Positions 36,228 to 45,546 are shown, counted from the stretch's first letter. The stretch: DNA of 64,000 nt from Ruminococcaceae bacterium BL-4 (GCA_902809935.1 LR778134.1:1364001-1428000); one strand, 5' to 3'. A program made the numbers and translations. The notes: generated from the sequence alone by a model not told the origin.

Positions 36228-37379
36228 TTAATGCAGCAATGCAACCATAATTCGTGGTAATATAACCAGGCCTACAGTAGCAATTGGCTGGCATGCTGCG
36301 TAGAAAGCGGCTACTTTGTCATTCCCAGAAACCAACATAAGCGCATTAAGTGCAGGTGCTGAAGTCATAGCACCTGTGGTTGCTCCAAGGGAAGCAAAGA
36401 GAGGCATTTTGAATAGATACCTAGATACAACAAATGCAGCCAGTATGGCAACAGCGCTCATTAATACGCCTACCAAGAATAATGTTATACCATACTGAGA
36501 TAAGGTGGATACAAATTTCGGGCCAGCAGCAGCACCGTTTGCTAAAAGGAAAAGAGAAATTCCAAAATCACGCATGGGGACCAATGTGGTTTTAGGTGCT
36601 TGAAAATTGATTTTTCCGATTTTGCCGATGGCAGATATGACGATACCTGCTATGATTGCGCCGCCGCCGTTGCCCAATGAAAATGCTAAGCCGTTTCCTA
36701 AAGGAATTGCAATTGCTCCAAGCATCACGCCGAAAGCAATTGTAATGCATACTACAAAAACGCCCGGGGCATCCATTGTAATCAGTTTTGCATTTTTTAG
36801 TCCGGCCAAACGTTTAGATATAGGTGGGTCTGGTATTTTGGCATTTTATTCCTCAACATTTGCTTTGAAAAGCTTTGGAATAATCTGCACAAATAGCACA
36901 ATACTGATGATACCGAATACATACGCAAGTGCATAGCCTACACCTGCTGCCGAATCAGAGCCTACAATTTCCAATGTAGAAGTCAGCGAAGCTGTGCAGG
37001 TAAGTGCGCCTGCCATAACGCCAAGTGATAAATCAATTGGAAGATTGAATATTTTTACTGCCATGGCGATTGTTACTCCGGCAGATAAAAGAATAGCAAG
37101 AGTGGTTGCTATAAATCCCCAAAAATTAGCCTTTATGTTTGTTACAAAAGAAGGACCAGCTGAAAGTCCTACACAGCCTAAGAACATAACAAGTCCTATG
37201 GAACCCAGCACACTAGGAATTTGCATTCCGAAGCTGCCAAGAATCAGGGCTACAATTAAGACACCGGATGTCCCAAATTTAAGCCCACCAAAAGATATTC
37301 GTCCAAATAGATACCCCAATGCCAATGCAAGAAAGGCCATAAAAACGCTATTGCTTAAAAGCTTGGTTAAAAAACCCAT
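36228..37379 (-). pseudogene. AspT/YidE-like transporter interrupted by one in-frame stop
   Basis: Two open segments in the same frame, 37379-36849 (177 residues) and 36845-36231 (205 residues), are separated only by a TAA at 36848-36846. Together they would make a 383-residue membrane protein with the duplicated AspT/YidE/YbjL pattern: each half has six or so membrane segments, with GALTCTASLTST in the first and GATTGAMTSAPALNAL in the second. The cytoplasmic RCK (TrkA-C) domains of longer members are absent. Downstream of the stop there is no ribosome site for a separate start (a TTG lies at 36809). A nonsense pseudogene or a sequencing error is more likely than two true genes. The upstream ATG has ATGGAGGAAAC. 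Confidence 0.7.
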
Positions 37380-37552
37380 ATTTTTGTTTCCTCCATATCA
37401 TATTTCATGTTATTATCTCGCTTCTTACGCAAAAATATAAGTTGCCCTAAAAACTCATGATGCTTAGTAATAACTTTTCTAAATCCCTGGCCAGAAGGCG
37501 TTTCGCTTTTGAGTAGCAAACCGGCGAAAGTGAAAATTAATACGATAATCAC
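37367..37552 (-). CDS. Possible small membrane leader ORF upstream of the transporter
   Basis: A GTG at 37552 opens a 61-codon frame with one hydrophobic segment near its start (IIVLIFTFAGLLL). It ends inside the first codons of the transporter, overlapping its ATG. A strong AGGAGGTGATGA lies at about 37575-37588, too far upstream for the GTG. The frame may be a coupled leader or chance. Confidence 0.25.
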   Translation of the reverse strand: MIIVLIFTFAGLLLKSETPSGQGFRKVITKHHEFLGQLIFLRKKRDNNMKYDMEETKIWVF

Positions 37553-37559
37553 CGAGCGA

Positions 37560-37931
37560 AACGTTATGTGGATTTCATCACCTCCTAGGGGCCAAAATAT
37601 ATCATTTTAATTAGGCAGTAGAACAACTTTGACAATGGTCCTATCTATTATACAGCAATTACAGCGATTTGCACAATATATTAATCAATTTTATGTTAAT
37701 TTAACAATAAAAAGGGTAGGAAAACTTATGATTTGTAAGTAAGTAAATAAAAAAACCACCAGAATAGCTCCAATAAGATGAATTTTACAAAGAAATCATT
37801 TTTAAGGGGCAAAACCTGATGGTTTAAAAAAATATATTAAATTTTATGTTTTGCAGCCTAATCTAAATACTTGTTTATGCTGGGGGTGTGTAATCGGTTC
37901 ATAGAAGCGAAAGTTTCCGTGAAACATCAAA
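37560..37931. other. Intergenic region upstream of the interrupted transporter
   Basis: The stretch holds an AGGAGGTGATGA sequence near 37575-37588 and an A/T-rich part at 37640-37720. A long-range hairpin lies near 37753-37830 (AAACCATCAG with CTGGTGGTTT on the minus strand, loop about 50 bases, T-run after), which may terminate the M23 gene. No reading frame beyond the small one noted at 37367-37552 is supported. Confidence 0.4.
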
Positions 37932-38972
37932 TTATGGATTCTCAGTATTTTGAAAATCATAGACGCGCTGATAGTCTTTCGTATTGGGAACTTTTGCAAC
38001 CAGGGATTGATGGCGTGAGAGCAGTCGGCAAAGTGGGTAGACATCTACCCAGATTTCATTATCGCTTTCTTTCTGAGACTCGTCAAAAACCAGCTCTAGT
38101 CCGAAATGAAGATGAGGTTGTGTAATATTGTTGACATTTTCTTTGGTGCTGTATCCGGTGTGACCAAGATAGCCAATTACATCTCCTGCCTTAACAGAAG
38201 AACCGACTTTTAAATCGGATTGATAAGGATAATTCTGCCGTAGATGTGCGTAATAATAATAGCGCTGTTTGTCAAAACTCCGGATTCCAATCCGCCAGCC
38301 TCCATATTGATTCCACCCGAGAGCTTCGACTGTTCCACTTTCTACGGCAATAATAGGAGTTCCGATTTGTCCCATCATATCATGTCCAAGATGTTGTCGA
38401 CGATAGCCATAAGTACGGCTTACTCCAAAATCATCAAATTCAGAATATGGAAACCCTTTTGCAATAGGAGAATAGGCAGAAAGACCGTATTTTTGTTCCC
38501 AGCGCTTTCCGTTCGGAGCGGATTCATCAGGGACTTCTTCTTCAAAATTTCCGACTAGTCCATCTAGAACGGCACCATATGCTTTTCGATAATAAGAATA
38601 ATAAGAGAGCCCTTCGGATAGTTCGGAAACAGAGGAACCATTTTGCAGTTTTTCAGCGTCTTTATCCAAGTGTTTTGGAGAAGAGCTTGTAAATTTTCCA
38701 CCGGTGCGGGCGGCTTCTAAACTTAAAAGGTCTACCCAGTTAACCGGTTTATTTTCTTTATTTCCCTTTATATCGAGAGAAAGTGCACGATCCAGAGATT
38801 CAAAGTTGACATTAAATTCTACATAGTGAATAAAATCTTTTTTGGTTTCCGGTGTAGTGGCTGCATTTTGGACGGTTCTATTGCACAGATCAAAAATTCC
38901 GAAACAGATCAGAAAAGTCAGAATAAAAAATCCTACAAAGAAAATTTTCTTTTTTTTAAAAATCCGAATCAT
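37932..38972 (-). CDS. Membrane-anchored M23-family metallopeptidase
   Basis: This 346-residue protein has one N-terminal membrane segment (about 9-28) and a C-terminal LytM/M23 peptidase domain (about 185-300). The zinc ligands and catalytic residues appear as H194-LGH-D198, H243 and H287-L-H289. It probably cleaves or binds peptidoglycan peptides outside the membrane. The topology resembles SpoIIQ-type proteins, but nothing here proves a sporulation role. The ATG at 38972 follows GGGAGGGAATCTC; a further in-frame ATG at 38987 has no site. It is monocistronic. Confidence 0.9.
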   Translation of the reverse strand: MIRIFKKKKIFFVGFFILTFLICFGIFDLCNRTVQNAATTPETKKDFIHYVEFNVNFESLDRALSLDIKGNKENKPVNWVDLLSLEAARTGGKFTSSSPKHLDKDAEKLQNGSSVSELSEGLSYYSYYRKAYGAVLDGLVGNFEEEVPDESAPNGKRWEQKYGLSAYSPIAKGFPYSEFDDFGVSRTYGYRRQHLGHDMMGQIGTPIIAVESGTVEALGWNQYGGWRIGIRSFDKQRYYYYAHLRQNYPYQSDLKVGSSVKAGDVIGYLGHTGYSTKENVNNITQPHLHFGLELVFDESQKESDNEIWVDVYPLCRLLSRHQSLVAKVPNTKDYQRVYDFQNTENP

Positions 38973-39248
38973 GAGATTCCCTCCCAATAAAACGCTTTCT
39001 AAAAAATTTATGAGAGGGAAAAGAAATCTATGCCTTCTTCAAAAGATGCTGACGATTGTTTATTTAATGAAATAAGAATATATTTAGAAATCCATTTATA
39101 GAAAATTATAGAAAATCAGACGGATTTTATAAAATTGAATCCTATTGCGTGGTACACTTGTGTCTTTTTGACGGTTTCTTTTTGAGGCGGATACATGTAT
39201 AATTAAACCGAATTTTAGGTTTAAGATAAAATAAAAGGAGAGAATATT

Positions 39249-39848
39249 TTGCGCGAAGAAGAAAAAGCACTAAAACGAGTGCAGAAACTTTGTGAGAGAC
39301 TGCGAAGAGATGGTTGTGCTTTGCTTGCAATTGATGGTCGCTGCGGAAGTGGAAAGACAACTTTAGCGGAATATTTGCACCAACAATATGAGTGTCCGGT
39401 GGTTCATATGGATGATTTTTATCTGCCGAAAAATCACAGAACAAAAGAACGTCTGCAGATACCAGGTGGAAATATTGATTGGGAACGCTTTCTGCAGGAG
39501 GTGCTGCGCCCGCTAAGGACCGGAAAACCAGCGGTTTATCGGCCTTATAATTGCAAAGAGAATACATTCGGAGAGCCTAAAACAACTTGCCCAGGGCCCT
39601 TGACAATTATTGAGGGATCCTATAGTCTGCATCCGAGTCTGCGGGTGTTCTATGATGATGAAGTGTTTTTGACCGTTTCCAAAGAGGAACAGGAAAAGCG
39701 AATTTTGAAACGCAGCAATCCGGAAATTTTACAGCTTTATAAAAAAAATTGGATTCCGATGGAAGAACGTTATTTTTCTAACTATCGAATTGCAGAAGGA
39801 TGTAGTTTAGTGTTGGATACAACCGAGTATCAGGCACTTTCTTTTTAA
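39249..39848 (+). CDS. Uridine kinase-like P-loop NTPase
   Basis: This 199-residue protein has a Walker A motif GRCGSGKT (30-37), then VHMDDFYLPKNHRTKERL and GGNIDWERF, which are the substrate region of the uridine kinase/phosphoribulokinase-like family, and TIIEGSYSLHP. The start is TTG with AAAGGAGAG. The downstream gene, 23 bases away, is an ECF transporter S component, so the kinase may trap the imported nucleoside or vitamin as its phosphate. The substrate is not evident. A TATAAT lies at 39198-39203 without a clear -35. Confidence 0.8.
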   Translation: MREEEKALKRVQKLCERLRRDGCALLAIDGRCGSGKTTLAEYLHQQYECPVVHMDDFYLPKNHRTKERLQIPGGNIDWERFLQEVLRPLRTGKPAVYRPYNCKENTFGEPKTTCPGPLTIIEGSYSLHPSLRVFYDDEVFLTVSKEEQEKRILKRSNPEILQLYKKNWIPMEERYFSNYRIAEGCSLVLDTTEYQALSF

Positions 39849-39871
39849 AAAGACGGAGAAAGGAAATTTTT

Positions 39872-40411
39872 ATGAAAAAAAGAGCAACTGTGCCGTTAAC
39901 AATTTCTGCGCTCTGCTTGGCTGGCGGTGTTATTTTGCCGCAGGCATTTCATTTTTTACCAATTCCAAATGCAGGGGGGATGCTGTGCCCAATGCATATT
40001 CCGGTTTTGCTTTGCGGAATCCTTTGTGGATGGCCATGGGGACTTTTATGCGGTATTTTAACACCGCTTTTGTCAAGTATGATTACCGGAATGCCGCCTT
40101 TGTTTCCTACGGGGGCTTCCATGATTTGTGAGCTTGCAACTTATGGAATTCTCTCTGGGCTTTTTTATCAGATTACACAGGGGAAGATCTATGCGACCCT
40201 TTTTCCTGCCATGCTGGGCGGCCGATTTGTAATGGGAATTTCCAGTTTGCTGTTTTATAATCTTGCAGGAAAAGGTTATACATTTGAACTCTTCCTTACT
40301 TCTGCTTTTGTTACAGCATTGCCCGGAATCCTTTTGCAGTTGACACTGATTCCGCTTTTGGTCGTAATCCTAAAAAAATCCAAACTTTTTCCCGCTCAAC
40401 AGAATTCTTAA
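39872..40411 (+). CDS. ECF transporter S component
   Basis: This 179-residue membrane protein has five or six hydrophobic segments and the typical ECF S-component pattern, with IPNAGGMLCPMHIPVLLCGILCG and later GLLCGILTPLLSSM, in a single small protein. Such proteins bind a vitamin or nucleoside and work with a shared EcfT-EcfA energising module encoded elsewhere. The specificity is unknown. The pairing with a uridine-kinase-like gene is the only clue. An AAAGGAAAT site precedes the ATG and a terminator follows. Confidence 0.85.
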   Translation: MKKRATVPLTISALCLAGGVILPQAFHFLPIPNAGGMLCPMHIPVLLCGILCGWPWGLLCGILTPLLSSMITGMPPLFPTGASMICELATYGILSGLFYQITQGKIYATLFPAMLGGRFVMGISSLLFYNLAGKGYTFELFLTSAFVTALPGILLQLTLIPLLVVILKKSKLFPAQQNS

Positions 40412-40421
40412 TCTTATACTT

Positions 40422-40468
40422 AAAAAGATCCGTTTCACATAAAAATATGCGAAACGGATCTTTTTTTC
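40422..40468 (+). terminator. Terminator of the kinase/ECF operon
   Basis: AAAAAGATCCGTTTC (40422-40436) pairs with GAAACGGATCTTTTT (40451-40465), with a T-run. Confidence 0.88.
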
Positions 40469-40557
40469 TGCCTTTATATTACCACAAATTGGGCCTTTTT
40501 TCAAGTCTTGTTTTTTTCTTCCTAAGGGTGTAAGAAGAATATTAGGGGGGATCACAC

Positions 40558-41025
40558 ATGAAATCGGATTTTACAATGATACCCAAAAAGCGTGAAAAAA
40601 AAGAACTGATCGGATTAATGCAGGGTTGCAATCAGATAACGGAGAGATTCGGACTTTCTCTTTCGGAGAAACAAATTCAAAATCTGGAGGAGCACCGGAT
40701 AAAAGCACTTCAAAATACTGGGCGGATTGAATTTGGCGAGGGAATTTTAAAAAAACTCGCCTATGCATTTTGCGATTCTCCATTTCTGCTTCCGAATTCC
40801 TATGAGGAGACTTTAATTGAACTGCAGGATTTGTTCTATTATTTTAAAACAGAGTCTATGGAAAGGATTTCTGACGATGAATTGATTGAAGTCATGAAGG
40901 AAGTTTATAACGGAAAAGCACAGGGCTCTCTTTCTTATCTTTCGCAGACAGCCTTGGAGGATCTTTGTCGAAATCTTCGATTTGATTCATCTGATTCTAT
41001 GCAAGGGAGGGATCCTCAAAAATGA
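40558..41025 (+). CDS. DUF6323-family protein
   Basis: This 155-residue protein is soluble and helix-rich. It matches what I know of DUF6323 by its central pattern: SLSEKQIQNLEEHRIKALQ, GRIEFGEGIL, KLAYAFCDSPFL and LIELQDLFYYFKTES, followed by ISDDELIEVMKEVYNG. The function of the family is unknown. The stop overlaps the start of the next gene (ATGA), its usual DUF6179 partner, so the two are produced together. An AGGGGGG site precedes the ATG. Confidence 0.8.
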   Translation: MKSDFTMIPKKREKKELIGLMQGCNQITERFGLSLSEKQIQNLEEHRIKALQNTGRIEFGEGILKKLAYAFCDSPFLLPNSYEETLIELQDLFYYFKTESMERISDDELIEVMKEVYNGKAQGSLSYLSQTALEDLCRNLRFDSSDSMQGRDPQK

Positions 41026-41942
41026 CAGGGACACTTCGGTTTACAGAAAAAGGATTTTTTCCTGATCCATCTGATTCTGCACTTTCAGAAGAAAGCCTTC
41101 CTTTTCAAACATCAATCTGGCAGATTTTGAAAAGGCAGGTGCGCCTTTATACAATGGGAGAAAGCAGCTCTTTACCAAAAGAAACAGTCGAAGAACTTTT
41201 TTCATCCATTTGTTTCCTGATCGATCTGGGTGCTGCTCCAAAAGGAAAAGAGCAGCCCTTGAAGCTGCAAAATATGAATGCAGAGGAGCTTTTTGAGCTT
41301 GGAAAGAAGCGGGCCGAATGGGAAGTTCGAAGAGGAAAGAGACTTTGGAAAACTGCTTGTATGAGTGCGCCAAAAATTTCGAATCGATCCCTTTTTGATA
41401 CGCTGCAGGGGATCGGCGTCTTTTGGAAACAGTATGATGTTCGTTTCTTTGCACATCAGATTCCTTGCTATATTGACTATCAGTTAATGAATCCAGTTTC
41501 AGAGTCTCTTTCTGGAATTTGTTATCTTAACGAATACCTTCATCGCCTTTTGATTGAGAATCGCTTTTTGCTTCATTTTGATGTAGAGCAAATTCGAAAG
41601 CTTTTAAAAGCAGTTGAGCTGGATTATCAGGAACTTTTCATCAATCTTACAGAGCCGGTTGTGATACAGGCAATTGGACTTTCTATCCTGAAAAAAGAAC
41701 CGTATGCACTTGATTTGTCACCGCAAGACCTGGAGCAATTGCAGCTGTATTTGCAGCCTTTATCAGAAAAAGAAATGCGTCAAGTACTTTCTGATGCGGC
41801 TTTATGGCTTTGCGAATCATTGAAAATAGCGGGAACTGACGACTGTGCATATTTTTTAAAGACAGCACAAGATGCTTTTCCGAGGCTCAGTGCAGCCTGT
41901 TGCGCAAAACAATTACAGAACCTTTTTCCGCATATTGCTTAA
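41022..41942 (+). CDS. DUF6179-like protein
   Basis: This 306-residue protein is soluble and largely helical, with no signal peptide or membrane segment. I assign it to the DUF6179 group mainly because it starts inside the stop of a DUF6323 gene and because of LTEPVVIQAIGLSILK and DLSPQDLEQLQ, and less by full recognition. The function is unknown. A terminator follows at 41975-42025. Confidence 0.65.
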   Translation: MTGTLRFTEKGFFPDPSDSALSEESLPFQTSIWQILKRQVRLYTMGESSSLPKETVEELFSSICFLIDLGAAPKGKEQPLKLQNMNAEELFELGKKRAEWEVRRGKRLWKTACMSAPKISNRSLFDTLQGIGVFWKQYDVRFFAHQIPCYIDYQLMNPVSESLSGICYLNEYLHRLLIENRFLLHFDVEQIRKLLKAVELDYQELFINLTEPVVIQAIGLSILKKEPYALDLSPQDLEQLQLYLQPLSEKEMRQVLSDAALWLCESLKIAGTDDCAYFLKTAQDAFPRLSAACCAKQLQNLFPHIA

Positions 41943-41974
41943 AAAATATCTATTAAAATAAAGAATGCAAAATA

Positions 41975-42025
41975 AGAAAGCACTTTTCATCTTGTTAAAA
42001 AATGAAAGGTGCTTTCTGTTTTTAT
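41975..42025. terminator. Terminator after the DUF6323/DUF6179 pair
   Basis: AGAAAGCACTTTTCAT (41975-41990) pairs with ATGAAAGGTGCTTTCT (42002-42017), one G-U, and GTTTTTATTTT follows. It also lies beyond the stop of the convergent PsiE-like gene. Confidence 0.85.
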
Positions 42026-42041
42026 TTTAGTTTTGGAAAGA

Positions 42042-42509
42042 TTAGGCGGGATGATCGGGTCCTTCATTTGAGGTGGAAGGATGAAGTTCTTCGTGCATCT
42101 GAGAATCCTGCATGGCCTTGTGCTTATCTTTCTCGCAAATGCCAAAGGTCACAACAAAAAGATATTTACGAATGGCAAAAAGTCCTGCAACTGCAATTAC
42201 ACCCACCAGATTATCGAGTGCGCTGTGATGATAAATAATGATCTGCCGGGCAACCGCAAACAGCAAAACGTCTAAAACTGCAGCAGGTGTTTGGCGGACT
42301 AGCATTTTTACAAATTCCAGTCCCACAACCATTGACATAATGTTTGCAAAGAAAGTTTCAAATTTAGATTGGTCTACATCACCGTTTGTAAATATATAGA
42401 CGGCCATATGAAAAATTCCCATGGCCACAGCTGCGATGATGATAAGAGATGTAACAATTTCGAGCAGATGGCTTAGTTTTGAGATAACTGGGCGCATTTT
42501 TTCCCGCAT
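42042..42509 (-). CDS. PsiE-like (phosphate-starvation-inducible) membrane protein
   Basis: This 155-residue protein has four hydrophobic segments, with MRPVISKLSHLLEIVTSLIIIAAV, then GLEFVKMLVRQTPAAVLDVLLFAVARQIIIYH, as in the PsiE family (PF06146). Its C-terminus is hydrophilic. The function of PsiE is unknown. The ATG has an AAGGAGT site and the gene is monocistronic, divergent from an EamA transporter gene 400 bases away. Confidence 0.85.
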   Translation of the reverse strand: MREKMRPVISKLSHLLEIVTSLIIIAAVAMGIFHMAVYIFTNGDVDQSKFETFFANIMSMVVGLEFVKMLVRQTPAAVLDVLLFAVARQIIIYHHSALDNLVGVIAVAGLFAIRKYLFVVTFGICEKDKHKAMQDSQMHEELHPSTSNEGPDHPA

Positions 42510-42911
42510 GAGAAATAACTCCTTTTCAAGTATCTTTTATCATTAGGATTTGCTTTGTGCCGATTGCCAAAAGTAAGAATCCGATTGCATTAGATATGCA
42601 CAAAATTTTCTTCTAATTTTCAAATCAGAAGTACAAAATTATTATAACAGACGCGCCGCAAAAGACGCAAGAATTTTTTTAAAATTTTCAAAAACTGTTT
42701 TAAGAAAAGAAAATCCACGAAATTAGTTGTCTAATAGCACAAAAAATCACATGAATTAAAAAAATTTTTTCGGAATAAGAGCCTTAAAGAAATTGAAATT
42801 AAAGAGATTCTTTCTGGGAATTTGACTTTTTCAGGTCAAGTTTTATAATGAAAAAGTAAATTTAATGGACTAAAAGAATGGATTAAGAGAATCAAAGGAG
42901 AGCGTTTTTCG
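42510..42911. promoter_or_regulatory. Divergent intergenic region with an EamA-gene promoter
   Basis: TTGACT (42822-42827) and TATAAT (42844-42849), 16 bases apart, form the plus-strand promoter. TTGACTTTTTCAGGTCAA (42822-42839) is an inverted repeat overlapping the -35 and spacer, a possible operator. The rest is A/T-rich with no reading frame. Confidence 0.55.
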
Positions 42912-43865
42912 TTGAAAAAGGGTTACATTTATATTTTATTGACGACTTTAATTTTCAGTTCAATGGAAGTCATGTTAAAAATGACGAATGGAATTTTTCA
43001 TCCGCTACAGATTACAGCATTGCGCTTTTTAGTTGGTGGGCTAGTGCTGGTTCCTTTTGCAGTACGGATATTTAAACAGAAACATATTACGTTGAATGGG
43101 AAAGATATTCTTTGCTTTGCAGGATTGGGCTTTCTAGGGGTGTTCCTTTCCATGGGCCTTTATCAGATGGCAGTACAGGAGACAAAAGCGTCTGTTGTGG
43201 CAGTGCTTTTCAGCAGCAATCCAATCTTTGTGACAATCTTAGCGTTCTTCTTGTTGAGTGAACCAATTCGCAAACATCATGTGCTGGCACTGATCCTCGA
43301 TATTATTGGAATTGTTGTCCTTATAGACCCGCTTCATAATACATTAAGTCCTTTGGGAATTGTTTTGAGTCTTGCAGCAACCCTGCTTTTCGCATTTTAT
43401 GGGGTTTGGGGAAAGCGCAGTTGTGCCCGCTTCGGGGGAGTGGTGGTTACCTGCATGAGCTTTTTACTGGGCAGCGTCGAAATGTTTCTTATGATGGGCA
43501 TTACTCATATTCCGGCGGTGGCTCAATCGGCGCAGCAGGCAGGATTCGGAAAGCTTTTTGCAAATATTCCATTCTTTAGTGGGATTACTTTGTCTGTTTT
43601 GCCGTTGTTCCTTTTTATTTGTATTGTTAATACCGGGGTCGGTTTTGCTTGCTATTTTAAAGCTATGGAAATGACAAGTGCCCACGAAACTTCACTTGTG
43701 TTTTTCTTTAAGCCGATCATTGCACCGCTTTTCGCATTGGCAATTCTCGGGGAAGAGATTTCTTTGTCGATGATGCTTGGGATCGTCTTCATCCTTCTTG
43801 GATCACTTTCTTCAATCTTGCCGACGCTCTTAAGTATTCGGAAAAAAGAGCAGGTTGATTCTTAA
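42912..43865 (+). CDS. DMT-superfamily EamA transporter
   Basis: This 317-residue protein has ten hydrophobic segments arranged as two EamA repeats, with ITALRFLVGGLVLVPFAVR in the first and SLVFFFKPIIAPLFALAILGEEIS in the second. It is a metabolite exporter or importer of unknown substrate. The start is TTG after AAGGAGAG. It has its own promoter with a candidate operator and no partner gene. Confidence 0.9.
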   Translation: MKKGYIYILLTTLIFSSMEVMLKMTNGIFHPLQITALRFLVGGLVLVPFAVRIFKQKHITLNGKDILCFAGLGFLGVFLSMGLYQMAVQETKASVVAVLFSSNPIFVTILAFFLLSEPIRKHHVLALILDIIGIVVLIDPLHNTLSPLGIVLSLAATLLFAFYGVWGKRSCARFGGVVVTCMSFLLGSVEMFLMMGITHIPAVAQSAQQAGFGKLFANIPFFSGITLSVLPLFLFICIVNTGVGFACYFKAMEMTSAHETSLVFFFKPIIAPLFALAILGEEISLSMMLGIVFILLGSLSSILPTLLSIRKKEQVDS

Positions 43866-44159
43866 AATAGTACAGAGAAAACAAAATGTGAAATGGTCTT
43901 AAAAGCGAATTGGTACTTTTGCTATTATCCGTAAGGACCTTTTTGTGACTTTTGCAAATAAAACCAAATTTTGTCGAAATAGTTTCAAAATAATCACAAA
44001 AAGTAACAAAAAAAATATCATTGTTCTCTATAGGAATAATAATAGCAGCAAATTATAGTATTATGTAAAACAAAATAGACAATTATTTTTATGTTCATTT
44101 TACTTGAAATATTCCACTTTGAGAATCATCAGTTTAAATGAAAGAGAGGTCTTTTTGCA

Positions 44160-45446
44160 ATGAATCAAAACCAGCATCGCCCAATGCGGACGGTCATTGC
44201 CTTTCTAATTGCGTCGACTATGGCGTTTACCCCTTGCTTGACAGCTTTTGCAGAGGATACCGGTGATACAACAGATCTGGATGCTTTGCGTCAACAGCAG
44301 CAAACATATGCTGCCCAAAAAGCAGATAATGATTCAAAAATTGCCTCTTTAAAAGAAGATCAGAGTCAGAAAGAAGCATACCAGCAGACATTACTGGATC
44401 AGAAACGCGTTGTAGAAGGTCAGATTTCTACCAGTATTGCTCAAATTGATGCATTGGACAAGCAGATTAAAGACAAAGAGGCTGAGATCTCGGACAAGCA
44501 GACGGCGGTCAGTGAAGATATTTCTCTTTTAAAGGAACGCCTTTATGCGCTTTATGTTTCCGGAGAAGCCAGCAATATGGAAATTTTGCTTTCTTCTCAG
44601 AATCTTAACGATCTTTCGGATAAGATTGAAGCACTGCAGATGGTTACAAAGCACGACACAGATTTGATTGGCCGGCTAAAAGGAGAACTTTCAGATGTTG
44701 AAGCCGCAAAGCAGACCGTCGAATCGGACAAGCAGGAAGCAACAAATGCGAAAACGGCTTTGGATGAGCGCCAGCAAGAGCTAACGCAGCTTTCGAATGA
44801 AACAGGGCAAGCAATTCAGCAGATTAGTTCTTCTGCTTCCTCTCTGGAAGATCAAAATGCACAGTTAGCTCAGAAAGAGGCGGAAGCTTCGGCTGCGATT
44901 GATAGCTGGATGGCAAATTATTATGCACAGCGTCAAGCCCAATCTCAGACGAATAACAACAATACATATCAAAGCGGATCCGGTGATTCGAATCAAGGCT
45001 CTAATAATACTTCTGGGAATCAAGGAAATTCCTCCAGCAGCGGCCTGATTTGGCCGGCACCTTCTGCTCATACGATTACGACCGGATTCGAATATCGCTG
45101 GGGTGCTTTCCATAACGGCTATGACCTTTCCGGTTCCGGTGTTTACGGAACTAGGATTGTAGCAGCGGCAAGCGGTACGATAGCTTATGTTTCCTCTGGT
45201 TTCGGAGACGGATATTATGGTTGTAGAGATGGCGGCGGATTTGGAAACTATGTCATTATCGATCACGGGAATGGGCTTTCCACTTTGTATGGACATATGC
45301 AGTCTGTTTCGGTTAGTGTTGGACAAAGTGTTTCTCAGGGACAGGTAATCGGAGCCCTTGGAACAAGCGGCAGCAGTACCGGACCGCATCTGCATTTTAC
45401 CGTTTATAAAAACGGTACTGCGGTGGATCCTGGAAATTATATTTAA
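44160..45446 (+). CDS. Secreted coiled-coil M23 peptidoglycan hydrolase
   Basis: This 428-residue protein has a signal peptide (about 8-32, ending near TAFAED), a long coiled coil (about 38-245), a Gln/Asn/Ser-rich linker (about 255-300) and an M23 peptidase domain (about 305-425). The latter shows HNGYDLSG, DHGNGLSTLYGHMQ and GPHLHFTVY with the expected histidines. The plan matches EnvC/PcsB-type hydrolases that cut septal or lateral wall and are often governed by FtsEX. ATG 44160 follows AGAGAGGTC. It is monocistronic and ends at a strong terminator. Confidence 0.92.
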   Translation: MNQNQHRPMRTVIAFLIASTMAFTPCLTAFAEDTGDTTDLDALRQQQQTYAAQKADNDSKIASLKEDQSQKEAYQQTLLDQKRVVEGQISTSIAQIDALDKQIKDKEAEISDKQTAVSEDISLLKERLYALYVSGEASNMEILLSSQNLNDLSDKIEALQMVTKHDTDLIGRLKGELSDVEAAKQTVESDKQEATNAKTALDERQQELTQLSNETGQAIQQISSSASSLEDQNAQLAQKEAEASAAIDSWMANYYAQRQAQSQTNNNNTYQSGSGDSNQGSNNTSGNQGNSSSSGLIWPAPSAHTITTGFEYRWGAFHNGYDLSGSGVYGTRIVAAASGTIAYVSSGFGDGYYGCRDGGGFGNYVIIDHGNGLSTLYGHMQSVSVSVGQSVSQGQVIGALGTSGSSTGPHLHFTVYKNGTAVDPGNYI

Positions 45447-45457
45447 TCTAAATTGGT

Positions 45458-45494
45458 TTTAAAAGGACCGGGCAATTTAGCCCGGTCCTTTTTG
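45458..45494 (+). terminator. Terminator after the coiled-coil peptidase gene
   Basis: AAAAGGACCGGGC (45461-45473) pairs with GCCCGGTCCTTTTT (45480-45493). Confidence 0.9.
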
Positions 45495-45517
45495 GGATTT
45501 TATTGGCGTTTTGTATC

Positions 45518-45546
45518 TTTCCATATCGCGAAAATCATGGTATACT
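45518..45546 (+). promoter_or_regulatory. Promoter of the FG-GAP lipoprotein/two-component operon
   Basis: TTTCCA (45518-45523) and the extended -10 TGGTATACT (45538-45546) are 17 bases apart. Confidence 0.65.

Noticed and set aside
36846-36848. Recoded stop codon in the transporter
   Set aside because: The codon is TAA, which is not used for selenocysteine or pyrrolysine, so programmed recoding of that kind is unlikely.
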